Source: Isoptericola halotolerans (GTDB taxonomy: Bacteria > Actinomycetota > Actinomycetes > Actinomycetales > Cellulomonadaceae). From it: a DNA stretch of 64,000 nt. This document shows, piece after piece, positions 17,721 through 25,675 of the stretch. The notes under the pieces were generated by a model. The model saw only the letters and a list, made by a program, of their open reading frames with translations. It was not told where the DNA came from and made no database searches. The position numbers and the translations under genes are program-made. The DNA lies in assembly GCF_003003075.1 (NCBI RefSeq), contig NZ_PVTX01000001.1:620001-684000 (forward strand), written 5' to 3'. Position 1 is the first letter of the stretch; each line of letters opens with the position of its first letter.

Positions 17721-18548
17721 ATGACCACGCAGATCGCCGGAACCAGGGTCGCGTTCCTCGGCACCGGCACCATGGCCGAGGCCGTCCTCGCGGGAGCCCT
17801 CGGCTCCGGGCTGGCGCCGTCCGACGTCGTCGCCACCGCCCGGCGGCCCGAGCGTGGCGCCGAGCTCGCCGAGCGGTACGGGGTGACCACGACGGCGGAC
17901 AACGCCGAGGCCGTCACCGGGGCGCGCGTCGTCGTGGTCGGCGTCAAGCCGAAGGACGTCGCCGCGATGCTCGACGCCGTGGCGGGAGCCCTGGAGCCGG
18001 ACGCCGTCGTCGTGAGCGTCGCCGTCGGGCTGCCGCTGTCGCTCTACGCGCGTCACCTGCCCGCGGGGCAGCCGGTGGTGCGGACCATGCCGAACACGCC
18101 CGCGCAGGTGGGTGCCGGGGTGACCGCCGTCGTCGCGGGCCCGACGACGGCGGAGGCGGACGTCGCGCTCGTCGAGGCGCTGCTCGCCGGCACCGGCGAG
18201 ACCGTGCGGATCGCCGAGAAGGAGATCGACGCGTTCGGGGCGCTCGCCGGGTCGGGGCCCGCGTACGTGTTCTACGTCGTCGACGCGATGGCCGAGGCCG
18301 GGGTGCTCATGGGCCTGCCGCGCGACGTCGCGCGGCGGCTGGCCGTGCAGACCGTGCTCGGCTCCGGCCGGCTCCTCGCCGAGACGGGTGAGCACCCGGC
18401 GATCCTGCGCGAGAAGGTCTCCTCGCCCGGCGGCACCACCGTCCAGGCGCTCAAGCGGCTGGACGACGGCGGGGTGCGGTCCGCGTTCCTCAACGCCCTG
18501 GAGGCGGCGCGCGACCGGTCCCGCGAGCTGGCCGCCGAGCTCGGCTGA
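17721..18548 (+). CDS. proC: Pyrroline-5-carboxylate reductase
   Basis: 275 residues, family length. It reduces pyrroline-5-carboxylate to proline with NAD(P)H. The N-terminal Rossmann motif is FLGTGTMAEAVLAGAL; the C-terminal catalytic block is ALAGSGPAYVFYVVDAMAEAG and ILREKVSSPGGTTVQAL, the ProC signature. ATG 17721 has AGGAGAG upstream. It is followed after 11 bp by a TetR regulator, probably a separate function. Confidence 0.95.
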   Translation: MTTQIAGTRVAFLGTGTMAEAVLAGALGSGLAPSDVVATARRPERGAELAERYGVTTTADNAEAVTGARVVVVGVKPKDVAAMLDAVAGALEPDAVVVSVAVGLPLSLYARHLPAGQPVVRTMPNTPAQVGAGVTAVVAGPTTAEADVALVEALLAGTGETVRIAEKEIDAFGALAGSGPAYVFYVVDAMAEAGVLMGLPRDVARRLAVQTVLGSGRLLAETGEHPAILREKVSSPGGTTVQALKRLDDGGVRSAFLNALEAARDRSRELAAELG

Positions 18549-18559
18549 GGCGGGTCCCC

Positions 18560-19162
18560 GTGACCGATGACGACGCCCCCCGGCGCGGGCGGCGCCCGGC
18601 CGGTCAGGAGACGCGTGCCCAGGTGCTCGACGCGGCCCGGGCGGAGTTCCTCGAGCGCGGCTACGACGCGGTCTCGGTGCGGGGGGTCGCGCGGCGGGCG
18701 GGCGTGGACCCGGGCACGGTGCGGCACTGGTTCGCCGGCAAGCGGGAGCTGCTGACGGCCACGCTGGGCATCGCGCCCGTCGACCCGGCCGCGATGGTCC
18801 ACCAGGTGCTGGCCGGACCGGTCGAGGGGCTGGGGGAGCGGCTGGTCCGGGGCGTGCTGGGGCTCTGGGACGGCGACGAGGGAGCGACGGTGCGGCTCGT
18901 GCTGCCGGCCGTGATGGCCGACCCGGGGCTGCGCGGCCTGCTGCCGGGCTTCCTGGGGGCGGAGGTCCTGGGCCCCATCGTCGAACGGCTCGGGGTGGCG
19001 GACGCCCGCCGGCGCAGCTCCCTGGTCGCCTCCCAGGTCGCCGGCCTGCTCCTCACGCGCTACCTGGTGCCGATCGACCCGCTCGCGTCGATGCCGGCGG
19101 ACGAGGTCGCGCGCCTGGTCGGGCCGAACGTGCAGCGCTACCTCGCCGGGGATCTGGCCTGA
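18560..19162 (+). CDS. TetR-family transcriptional regulator
   Basis: 200 residues from GTG 18560. The N-terminal TetR helix-turn-helix is complete: AARAEFLERGYDAVSVRGVARRAGVDPGTVRHWFAGKRELL. The C-terminal ligand domain resembles the TetR_C_17/AefR-like group, with LVASQVAGLLLTRYLVPIDPLAS near the end. It lies 40 bp upstream of an ABC exporter pair in the same direction and probably represses it (inference from context). Confidence 0.9.
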   Translation: MTDDDAPRRGRRPAGQETRAQVLDAARAEFLERGYDAVSVRGVARRAGVDPGTVRHWFAGKRELLTATLGIAPVDPAAMVHQVLAGPVEGLGERLVRGVLGLWDGDEGATVRLVLPAVMADPGLRGLLPGFLGAEVLGPIVERLGVADARRRSSLVASQVAGLLLTRYLVPIDPLASMPADEVARLVGPNVQRYLAGDLA

Positions 19163-19202
19163 CCTCTTGCGCCGGCGGGCCGGCAGGAGCAGAATTCACC
19201 AC

Positions 19203-19952
19203 ATGGAGAAAAACTGGACCGGGCCGGCGCTGCGGACGCGCGGACTGGTCGTGGAGCGCGGCGGGCGCACGGTCGTCGACGGCCTCGACCTGGAGGTCCC
19301 CGCCGGGCAGGTGATCGGCCTCCTCGGCCCCTCCGGCTCCGGCAAGACCACGCTCATGCGTGCCCTCGTCGGCGTCCAGGACCACGTCGCGGGCGAGGTG
19401 ACCGTGCTCGGCGAGCCCGCCGGGACCGCGGCGCTGCGACGGCGCGTCGGGTACGTGACGCAGGCCGCGTCCGTCTACACCGACCTCACCGTCGCCCAGA
19501 ACCTGCGGTACTTCGCGCGGTTGTCCGGGCTGCCGCCGTCGGACGCTGAGGCCGCCGTCGCGGGGGCCGTCGCCACCGTGGACCTGGGCGGGCACGAGAG
19601 GCAGGTCGTCGGGACGCTGTCCGGCGGGGAGCGGTCCCGCGTGTCCCTCGCCGCCGCGCTGGTGGGCGACCCCGACGTGCTCGTCCTCGACGAGCCGACC
19701 GTCGGCCTCGACCCCGTGCTGCGCCGCGACCTGTGGGCCACGTTCCGCACGCTCGCCGCCGAGGGCCGCACCCTGCTGGTCTCCAGCCACGTCATGGACG
19801 AGGCCACGCAGTGCGACCGCCTGCTGCTCCTGCGCGACGGTGCGCTCGTCGCCGACACCACGCCGGACGAGCTCCTCGCCACCACGGGGGCACCCGACGC
19901 CGAGCGCGCGTTCCTCGTGCTCATCGACCGTGCGACCCAGGAGGCCCGATGA
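19203..19952 (+). CDS. ABC exporter ATP-binding protein
   Basis: 249 residues from ATG 19203; an upstream ATG at 19167 is in frame but has no ribosome site. Walker A GPSGSGKTTLM, signature LSGGERSRVSLA and Walker B VLVLDEPTVGLD are intact, and SSHVMDEATQCDRLLLLRDG is the H-loop region. It is of the drug/daunorubicin-type exporter class (CcmA/NodI-like). It is coupled by ATGA overlap to the membrane component and preceded by a TetR regulator. Confidence 0.93.
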   Translation: MEKNWTGPALRTRGLVVERGGRTVVDGLDLEVPAGQVIGLLGPSGSGKTTLMRALVGVQDHVAGEVTVLGEPAGTAALRRRVGYVTQAASVYTDLTVAQNLRYFARLSGLPPSDAEAAVAGAVATVDLGGHERQVVGTLSGGERSRVSLAAALVGDPDVLVLDEPTVGLDPVLRRDLWATFRTLAAEGRTLLVSSHVMDEATQCDRLLLLRDGALVADTTPDELLATTGAPDAERAFLVLIDRATQEAR

Positions 19953-20665
19953 TGCTCACCACCGCCGGGCGCGTGCTCGGTCAGCTGCGCGGCGACCGCC
20001 GCACCGTCGCGCTGATCCTCGTGCTGCCGTGCCTCCTGCTCGGGCTGATCGCCTGGATGTTCGAGGGCACGCCCGTGCTCGACCAGTTCGGGCCGCTGCT
20101 CGTCGGGATCTTCCCCCTCATCGTCATGTTCCTGGTCACGAGCGTCGCCACGCTGCGCGAACGGCAGTCCGGCACGCTGGAACGGCTCATGACCACGCCG
20201 GTGCGCAAGGGCGACCTCGTCGGCGGCTACGCGCTGGCGTTCGGCGGCCTCGCGCTCCTGCAGGCGCTCGTCGTGGTCGGCTTCGCGCTGCTCGTCGGGA
20301 TGGACGTCGCCGGACCGCTCTGGCTGGTCGTGGTGGTCGCGCTGCTCAACGCGGTCCTGGGATGCTGCCTCGGCCTCGCCGCGTCCGCGCTCGCCCGCAC
20401 CGAGTTCCAGGCCGTGCAGCTGATGCCCGCGACCATCTTCCCGCAGCTCATCGTGTGCGGGCTGCTCATGCCGCGCGACGAGATGCCCGAGGTGCTCGAG
20501 TGGATCTCGCGAGCCTTCCCGCTGACCTACGCGGTCGACGCCATGCAGCAGATCGCCGTGGGCGCCGAGTGGGCGGACGTCGCCGGGTCCGTCGGGGTGA
20601 CGGCCGCCTTCATCGTGGGCGCCGTCGTGCTGGGCATCGTCACGCTGCGCCGTCGGACGCCGTGA
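19949..20665 (+). CDS. ABC-2 type exporter permease
   Basis: 238 residues with six predicted membrane helices. It shows the ABC-2 permease landmarks: cytoplasmic LRERQSGTLERLMTTPVRKGDLV after the second helix, and the later FPLTYAVDAMQQIAVG, both typical of NodJ/DrrB-like exporters. It forms the channel for the preceding ATPase; the substrate is unknown. ATG 19949 overlaps the ATPase stop. Confidence 0.9.
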   Translation: MMLTTAGRVLGQLRGDRRTVALILVLPCLLLGLIAWMFEGTPVLDQFGPLLVGIFPLIVMFLVTSVATLRERQSGTLERLMTTPVRKGDLVGGYALAFGGLALLQALVVVGFALLVGMDVAGPLWLVVVVALLNAVLGCCLGLAASALARTEFQAVQLMPATIFPQLIVCGLLMPRDEMPEVLEWISRAFPLTYAVDAMQQIAVGAEWADVAGSVGVTAAFIVGAVVLGIVTLRRRTP

Positions 20666-20675
20666 GCCTCCCGCG

Positions 20676-20708
20676 CGGCGCCGCGGCGGGCAGGCCGCCG
20701 CGGCGCCG
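20676..20708. terminator. Bidirectional hairpin between ABC exporter and trkA
   Basis: A perfect 14-bp inverted repeat (20676-20689 with 20695-20708) and 5-nt loop, all G/C, placed between two convergent genes. Confidence 0.7.
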
Positions 20709-20722
20709 CCGGGCCGACGGCG

Positions 20723-21394
20723 TCAGGACCGCGCCGAGAACCGTTCCAGCAGGTCCGCGTGCCCGGAGCAGACCAGCAGGTCGTTGGCGCTGACGCGCGT
20801 CTCCGGGGTCGCGTAGGTGAAGTCGATGCCCGGGGACTTCACGCCGATGACCGTGACGCCGTACTTCTTGCGGATGTCCGACTGCGCCAGCGTGAAGCCC
20901 TGCATCTCGCGCGGGGGGCGCATCTTGACGATCGTGAACCCGTCCTCGACCTCGATGTAGTCGAGCATCTTGCCGCTCACCAGGTGCGCCACGCGCGAGC
21001 CCGCGTCCGACTCCGGGAAGACGACGTGGTGCGCGCCGATGCGCGTCAGGATGCGGCCGTGCTCCGCCGACACCGCCTTGGCCCAGATCTGCGGCGTGCC
21101 GAGGTCCACGAGGTTGCCCGTGATGAGCACCGACGCCTCCAGCTGGGTCCCCACGCCCACCACCACGACGCCGAAGTCCCGTGCGCCGAGCTGCTCGAGG
21201 GCCTCCGGGTTGGAGGCGTCCGCCTCCACGACCGGGAGCCGCCCGGACCACTGGGCCACCAGGCGGTCGTCGCTCTCCACCGCCAGGACGTCCTGGCCGA
21301 GCCGGTCGAGCGTCGTCGCGATGGACGAGCCGAACCGGCCGAGCCCGATGACGAGCACGCCGGCATCTCGCTCCGATGCCTTCTTGTCTGCCAC
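20723..21394 (-). CDS. trkA: Potassium channel regulatory subunit (TrkA/KtrA, RCK)
   Basis: 223 residues from GTG 21394 with GAGAGGA upstream; the frame stays open to 21517 but without support. The RCK_N Rossmann motif VIGLGRFGSSIATTL is at about 15-29, followed by VEADASNPEAL. The C-terminal RCK_C half (residues of about 135-223) is the part that binds c-di-AMP in characterised KtrA proteins. It gates the membrane subunit encoded 130 bp upstream on the same strand. Confidence 0.92.
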   Translation of the reverse strand: MADKKASERDAGVLVIGLGRFGSSIATTLDRLGQDVLAVESDDRLVAQWSGRLPVVEADASNPEALEQLGARDFGVVVVGVGTQLEASVLITGNLVDLGTPQIWAKAVSAEHGRILTRIGAHHVVFPESDAGSRVAHLVSGKMLDYIEVEDGFTIVKMRPPREMQGFTLAQSDIRKKYGVTVIGVKSPGIDFTYATPETRVSANDLLVCSGHADLLERFSARS

Positions 21395-21436
21395 GGTTTC
21401 CTCTCTCGTTCCCGTCACCCGGTCGCCCCGACCGGT

Positions 21437-21462
21437 CTCACCCGATCCTGCTGTCGGGTGAG
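21437..21462 (-). promoter_or_regulatory. Small hairpin between trkH/ktrB and trkA
   Basis: Nine-bp perfect arms CTCACCCGA/TCGGGTGAG with an 8-nt loop. The same TCGGGTGAG string also ends the trkH/ktrB coding sequence (21524-21532), making three related copies in about 100 bp. It could be an attenuator or RNA-processing site; function is not known. Confidence 0.4.
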
Positions 21463-21524
21463 CCTGCGGCTCCGCTGCGGGCGGTGCCTCGTGCCTCGGA
21501 CCCACCCTCCGCTGCACCTCCGTC

Positions 21525-22919
21525 TCACCCGATCACGGGGCGCTCCTCGGGGAAGCGTACGACGCGCCGTCGGTCCCGCAGGGCGATCGCGCCGAGCACG
21601 GAGATCGTCCCCACACGACCGAGGTACATGAGTGCGCACAGGACGTACTTCCCGGCGTCGGGCAGGTCGCCGGTGATCCCGGTGGACAGGCCCACGGTGG
21701 CGAACGCCGAGATCACCTCGAACAGCACCTCCGACAGCGAGAAGTCCGTGATGCGCAGCAGCGCGATGCAGGCGCCCAGCACCATCGTGGCGCCGATGAA
21801 CACCACGGCGATGGACAGCCGGAGCGTGTCGCGCGGGATGCGTCGGCCGAAGACGTCGATGTCCCGGTCGCCGCGGGCCTCGGCGAGGATCGCCAGGAGC
21901 ATGACGGCCAGGGTGGTCACCTTGATGCCGCCGGCCGTCGACGCCGACCCGCCGCCCACGAACATCAGGGCGTCGGTGACCAGCCACGTCTCCGGGTTCA
22001 TCGCGCCGGTGTCGACCGTGCTGAAGCCGCCGGAGCGCGGCATGATCGAGGCGAACGACGCGGACAGCAGCTTGGTCGCCAGGTCCTGGCCGCCGAGGGT
22101 GCGGGGGTTGGCCCACTCCATCGCCCCGATGATCACGAACCCCGCCGCGAACAGGGCGACGCTCGTGGTCACGGTGAGCTTCGTGTGCAGCGTCAGGTGG
22201 CGGTACCAGCGCCGGCCGTACCGGCGAGCCTGCAGGACGTTCGCCATGACCGGGAAGCCCAGCGCCCCGACGAAGACGCCCAGCCCGATCGGCACGACGA
22301 CGAGCCAGTCGGACGTGTACACCGAGAGACCCTCGGTGGTCGGGACGAAGCCCGCGTTGTTGAACGCCGAGATGCCGTAGAAGACCGCGTGCCACAGCGC
22401 CGAGCCGAAGCTCTCGCCCAGCGCGAGGAACCGGGGGAGCAGGACCAGGGCGACCGTCGCCTCGATCGTCACCGACACCACGATGATGAGCCGGATGAGG
22501 TAGCCGACCTCGCCCAGGCTGCTGGTGCGCACCTTCGCCTCGGACGCCGTGAGCAGCTTCTGGGTCAGCCCGATGCGCCGCGAGACCGCCATGCCGAGCA
22601 GCGAGGCGAGCGTCATGACGCCGAGCCCGCCGATCTTGATGCCGACGAGGATCACCGCGTGGCCGTAGTCGGACCAGTAGCTGCCGGTGTCGACGACGAC
22701 CAGCCCGGTGACGCAGACGGCGGACACCGCGGTGAACAGCGCGTCGACGAACCGCGCGCCGTCACCGGACGCCGTGGCCCACGGGGGCAGCAGCAGGATG
22801 GTGAAGAGCGCGATGACGGCACCGAACACGGTCATCGCGAGGCGCGCCGGGTACTCCCGCGCGGTGCGGTCCACCCACTCGCGCACCGTCGCACCGCGAT
22901 CGCGCCACCTCGTCGCCAC
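21525..22919 (-). CDS. Potassium uptake channel subunit (TrkH/KtrB family)
   Basis: 464 residues from GTG 22919, which has GGAGGA 8 nt upstream; TTG 22943 is a weaker alternative. The four pore loops of the family are recognisable: VSAVCVTGLVVVDTG, ISAFNNAGFVPTTEG, GGGSASTAGGIKVTT and ISAFATVGLSTGITG, each with the filter glycine. It transports K+ across the plasma membrane and is partnered by the RCK protein encoded downstream. Length and loop sequence fit KtrB better than TrkH. Confidence 0.93.
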   Translation of the reverse strand: MATRWRDRGATVREWVDRTAREYPARLAMTVFGAVIALFTILLLPPWATASGDGARFVDALFTAVSAVCVTGLVVVDTGSYWSDYGHAVILVGIKIGGLGVMTLASLLGMAVSRRIGLTQKLLTASEAKVRTSSLGEVGYLIRLIIVVSVTIEATVALVLLPRFLALGESFGSALWHAVFYGISAFNNAGFVPTTEGLSVYTSDWLVVVPIGLGVFVGALGFPVMANVLQARRYGRRWYRHLTLHTKLTVTTSVALFAAGFVIIGAMEWANPRTLGGQDLATKLLSASFASIMPRSGGFSTVDTGAMNPETWLVTDALMFVGGGSASTAGGIKVTTLAVMLLAILAEARGDRDIDVFGRRIPRDTLRLSIAVVFIGATMVLGACIALLRITDFSLSEVLFEVISAFATVGLSTGITGDLPDAGKYVLCALMYLGRVGTISVLGAIALRDRRRVVRFPEERPVIG

Positions 22920-22980
22920 CGACCGGATCCTCCGTCGTCTCAACCGCCAGTCGTCGGGCCCAGCCTGCCACGGGTTCCGC

Positions 22981-22986
22981 TACGGT
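22981..22986 (+). promoter_or_regulatory. Leaderless -10 box TACGGT
   Basis: TACGGT ends 6 nt before ATG 22993, with no Shine-Dalgarno sequence, in the divergent trkH/ktrB-acuC region. Confidence 0.5.
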
Positions 22987-22992
22987 GACGGG

Positions 22993-24168
22993 ATGTCCGT
23001 CGCCCGGCTGCTGTGGAGCCCCGAGCTCCTGACCTACGACTTCGGGCCCGGGCACCCGATGGCGCCCGCCCGGCTCGACCTCACCTTCCGGCTCGCCGAC
23101 GCGTTCGGTCTGTTCGACGAACCCTCCCTCGAGGTCGTGCGCATCCCGCCGAGCACCGACGACCTCGTGCGCACGGTGCACGACGGCGACTACGTGGCGG
23201 CGGTCCGGCGTGCGGACCGCACGGGCGAGCCCGACCTGGTGCGCGGGCTCGGCACCGAGGACAACCCGGTCTTCGCCGGTATGCACGAGGCGGCCTCGCG
23301 ACTCGTCAGCGCGTCGGTCGCCGCCGCCGAGGCGACGTGGACGGGTGCGGCGGAGCACGCCGTCAACATCGCGGGCGGGATGCACCACGCACGGCGTGCG
23401 GCCGCCTCCGGCTTCTGCCTCTACAACGACGCCGCGGCCGCGGTGCAGCGGTTGCTCGACCTGGGCGCCCGGCGGGTCGCCTACGTCGACCTGGACGCCC
23501 ATCACGGCGACGGCGTCGAGTCGATCTTCTGGGACGACCCCCGGGTCCTGACGGTCTCCGTGCACCAGGACGGTCGCTCCCTCTTCCCGGGCACGGGCAA
23601 CCCCGCGGACACCGGAGGCACGGCGGCCGACTGCACCGCGGTGAACGTCGCCCTGCCGCCCCGCACCGACTCGGCGCGCTGGCTGCGTGCCGTCGACGCC
23701 ATCCTGCCGCTCGTGCTGCGGGAGTTCCGGCCGGATGCGATCGTGTCCCAGCACGGCACCGACGCCCACGGCAACGACCCGATGGCCGACCTGAACGTGG
23801 GGATCGACGCACAGCTGACGGCGGCGTCGTGGGTGCACGACCTCGCGCACGAGCTCTGCGAGGGGCGGTGGGTCGCACTCGGCGGCGGAGGGTACGCCGT
23901 CGTCGACGTGGTGCCGCTGGTGTGGACCGCGCTGGTGGCCCTGGCCGCCCACGTGCCGCTCGCCCCGGCGACCCCGCTGCCCGAGGTCTGGCGCACGGCG
24001 GCGGAGGAGATGTCAGGGCTGACCCCCGCGAGGGCGCTCGGCAAGGCCCCGGTGGTCTGGCGGCCGTGGAGCGAGGGGTACGACCCGTCCGACGCCGTGG
24101 ACCGCGCCGTCCTGGCGACCCGGCGGCACGTCTTCCCCGGGCTGGGCCTGGACCCGTTCCTCGACTGA
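22993..24168 (+). CDS. Histone-deacetylase-fold protein (AcuC-like)
   Basis: 391 residues. Zinc-dependent deacetylase fold with all family blocks: GGMHHARRAAASGFCLYND (paired catalytic His), YVDLDAHHGDGVESIFW (Asp/His zinc ligands), QHGTDAHGNDPMADLNVG (second Asp ligand) and LGGGGYAVVDVV. In bacteria AcuC deacetylates acetyl-CoA synthetase, but the substrate here is not shown. It is divergent from the potassium channel gene. ATG 22993 fits a leaderless transcript. Confidence 0.9.
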   Translation: MSVARLLWSPELLTYDFGPGHPMAPARLDLTFRLADAFGLFDEPSLEVVRIPPSTDDLVRTVHDGDYVAAVRRADRTGEPDLVRGLGTEDNPVFAGMHEAASRLVSASVAAAEATWTGAAEHAVNIAGGMHHARRAAASGFCLYNDAAAAVQRLLDLGARRVAYVDLDAHHGDGVESIFWDDPRVLTVSVHQDGRSLFPGTGNPADTGGTAADCTAVNVALPPRTDSARWLRAVDAILPLVLREFRPDAIVSQHGTDAHGNDPMADLNVGIDAQLTAASWVHDLAHELCEGRWVALGGGGYAVVDVVPLVWTALVALAAHVPLAPATPLPEVWRTAAEEMSGLTPARALGKAPVVWRPWSEGYDPSDAVDRAVLATRRHVFPGLGLDPFLD

Positions 24169-24217
24169 GCCGGGCGTGCGGCCGCGGCGGCGATTCGGGG
24201 CACGCGTCCGTGTCGGG

Positions 24218-24223
24218 TACTCT
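24218..24223 (+). promoter_or_regulatory. -10 box TACTCT for bS22
   Basis: TACTCT following GTGTCGGG, about 110 nt upstream of the bS22 start, leaves a leader of roughly 105 nt. Confidence 0.4.
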
Positions 24224-24257
24224 GGGAGACGGACTTTTTCGCGTTGGTCGGCAGTGC

Positions 24258-24300
24258 TTGGTCCCGGGAGTCTTCCAGGGAACAGGATCGTCGGGACCAA
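24258..24300 (+). ncRNA. Structured 5' leader of the bS22 mRNA (candidate)
   Basis: A 9-bp stem TTGGTCCCG (24258-24266) / CGGGACCAA (24292-24300) encloses a 25-nt loop containing CCAGGG/CCCGGG elements. It lies inside the leader of the ribosomal-protein gene, where autoregulation would be plausible. No known riboswitch was recognised. Confidence 0.3.
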
Positions 24301-24336
24301 CCGGCCTCCACCACCGATCAGCATTGTGAGGACCTC

Positions 24337-24435
24337 ATGGGCTCCGTCATCAAGAAGCGCCGCAAGCGTATGGCGAAGAAGAAGCACCGCAAGCTGCTTC
24401 GCAAGACGCGTCACCAGCGTCGCAACAAGAAGTGA
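24337..24435 (+). CDS. Small basic ribosomal protein bS22 (AURKAIP1/COX24 domain)
   Basis: 32 residues, MGSVIKKRRKRMAKKKHRKL and onward, almost entirely Lys/Arg/His. This matches the actinobacterial bS22 protein first seen in mycobacterial 30S structures. ATG 24337 has GTGAGGA upstream; the 32-aa frame is the only one giving this conserved sequence. It is followed at once by two hairpins. It would sit in the decoding region of the 30S subunit. Confidence 0.93.
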   Translation: MGSVIKKRRKRMAKKKHRKLLRKTRHQRRNKK

Positions 24436-24439
24436 CGCT

Positions 24440-24461
24440 CGGCCCGTCTGACGACGGGCCG
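24440..24461 (+). terminator. Terminator hairpin 1 after bS22
   Basis: A perfect 9-bp stem CGGCCCGTC/GACGGGCCG with a TGAC tetraloop, starting 5 bp after the stop codon. Confidence 0.75.
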
Positions 24462-24469
24462 CACGCACC

Positions 24470-24500
24470 GAGCCCGGACCTCGCCAGAGGTGCCGGGCTC
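24470..24500 (+). terminator. Terminator hairpin 2 after bS22
   Basis: GAGCCCGG/CCGGGCTC stem extended by ACCT/AGGT across a one-base bulge, followed by CTTGCGTCCT. Tandem with hairpin 1; it may also serve the convergent HAD gene. Confidence 0.6.
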
Positions 24501-24533
24501 CTTGCGTCCTGCGGGCGGTCTCGGCCGGCCGGC

Positions 24534-25349
24534 TCAGTACCGCCGGAGCCGCTTGCGCACGCTGCGCTGGGCGGCGCGCAGCACGAGGCCGAGCACCCAG
24601 GCCGCACCCGCCCGCGACGCCGTGCGCACGCCGCGTCCGGCCGCGCGCTGACCCCGGCCCCGGAACTCACGGATCGGCCAGCCGACCTCCTTCGCGTGCC
24701 GGCGTAGCCGCGCGTCGGGGTTGATGGGGCAGGGGTGGCCCACCGACCGCATCATCGGCAGGTCGTTGAGCGAGTCGCCGTACGCGTAGGAGGACTCCAG
24801 GTCGAGTCCTTCGCGCTCGGCGAGCTCCCGCACGGCCGCCCCCTTGGCCTCGCCGTGCATGAGGTCGCCCACCAGCGCGCCGGTGTAGTAGCCGTCGGAG
24901 TGCTCGGCGATCGTGCCCAGGCAGCCCGTCGCCCCGAGCCGGCGCGCGATGAGTCCGCCGATCTCCACGGGCGTCGCCGTGACCAGCCAGACCTCGTCGC
25001 CTGCCGCCAGGTGCTCGTCCAGGAGGCGCTTGGTCCCGGGGAAGATGCGCAGCTCCAGGACCGTGTCGTACACCTCCTCGCCCACGGCGGTGATCTCCGC
25101 GACGGACCGTCCGGCGATGAGGGACAGCGCCCGCGACCGGACCGTCTCGATCTGGGACCGCGACTCGCCGAACACCAGATACTTCGCCTGGATCCAGGCG
25201 AAGCGCAGCAGGTCGGAGGTGCCGAAGAACTTCCGCTGGTACAAGGCCCTGGCCAGGTGGAACGCGCTGGCGCCGCGGATGATCGTGTTGTCGACGTCGA
25301 AGAACGCTGCCGCCGTCGGTCCGGCCGGGGGTGCAGCATGAGACGACAT
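24534..25349 (-). CDS. HAD-IB family phosphatase (SerB-like)
   Basis: 271 residues from ATG 25349. HAD motif I is FFDVDNTIIRGAS, motif II VWLVTATP, and motif IV YAYGDSLNDLPMM. This is the PSPase-like HAD-IB group found in actinobacteria, distinct from genuine SerB. The substrate is unknown. The last about 50 residues are an Arg/Ala-rich, partly amphipathic tail. TACAGT ends 7 nt before the ATG (leaderless), and the promoter is back-to-back with that of the glutaredoxin-like gene. Confidence 0.87.
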   Translation of the reverse strand: MSSHAAPPAGPTAAAFFDVDNTIIRGASAFHLARALYQRKFFGTSDLLRFAWIQAKYLVFGESRSQIETVRSRALSLIAGRSVAEITAVGEEVYDTVLELRIFPGTKRLLDEHLAAGDEVWLVTATPVEIGGLIARRLGATGCLGTIAEHSDGYYTGALVGDLMHGEAKGAAVRELAEREGLDLESSYAYGDSLNDLPMMRSVGHPCPINPDARLRRHAKEVGWPIREFRGRGQRAAGRGVRTASRAGAAWVLGLVLRAAQRSVRKRLRRY

Positions 25350-25356
25350 GCCGCCC

Positions 25357-25362
25357 ACTGTA
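25357..25362 (-). promoter_or_regulatory. Leaderless -10 box TACAGT (HAD phosphatase)
   Basis: Minus-strand TACAGT lies 7 nt before ATG 25349. The start points of the two divergent genes are only 36 bp apart. Confidence 0.5.
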
Positions 25363-25372
25363 GTAGCGCCGA

Positions 25373-25378
25373 TACGCT
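25373..25378 (+). promoter_or_regulatory. Leaderless -10 box TACGCT (glutaredoxin-rex)
   Basis: TACGCT ends 6 nt before GTG 25385. It decides the start against the in-frame GTG at 25379, which would touch the box. Confidence 0.5.
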
Positions 25379-25384
25379 GTGCTC

Positions 25385-25675
25385 GTGAGCAGGCCTGCGA
25401 TCCGACCAGACGCGACGTCCAGGGTCGTCGTGTACAGCAGGGCGGACTGCCACCTGTGCGACGAGGCACGGGCGGTGGTCGCCGCGGTGTGCGCGGAGGC
25501 GGGGGAGACCTGGCAGGAGATCGACATCGATGCCGAGCCCGCTCTGGTGGAGCGGTACGGCGAGTACGTGCCCGTCGTCGAGGTGGACGGCGTGCAGCAG
25601 GGGTTCTGGCGGGTGGACGCGGCACGGTTGGCGCGTCGGCTCGCACGGCCCCCGGGAGGGAAGAAGAAGACGTGA
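25385..25675 (+). CDS. Glutaredoxin-like thiol protein
   Basis: 96 residues. The thioredoxin-fold start VVVYSRADCHLCDEARAVV carries the redox motif C-H-L-C, and YVPVVEVDG is the cis-proline block. The family (DUF836/glutaredoxin-like) is small and cytoplasmic; its partner is unknown. Its stop overlaps the GTG start of rex (GTGA), so this redox protein is co-translated with the NADH sensor. Confidence 0.85.
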   Translation: MSRPAIRPDATSRVVVYSRADCHLCDEARAVVAAVCAEAGETWQEIDIDAEPALVERYGEYVPVVEVDGVQQGFWRVDAARLARRLARPPGGKKKT

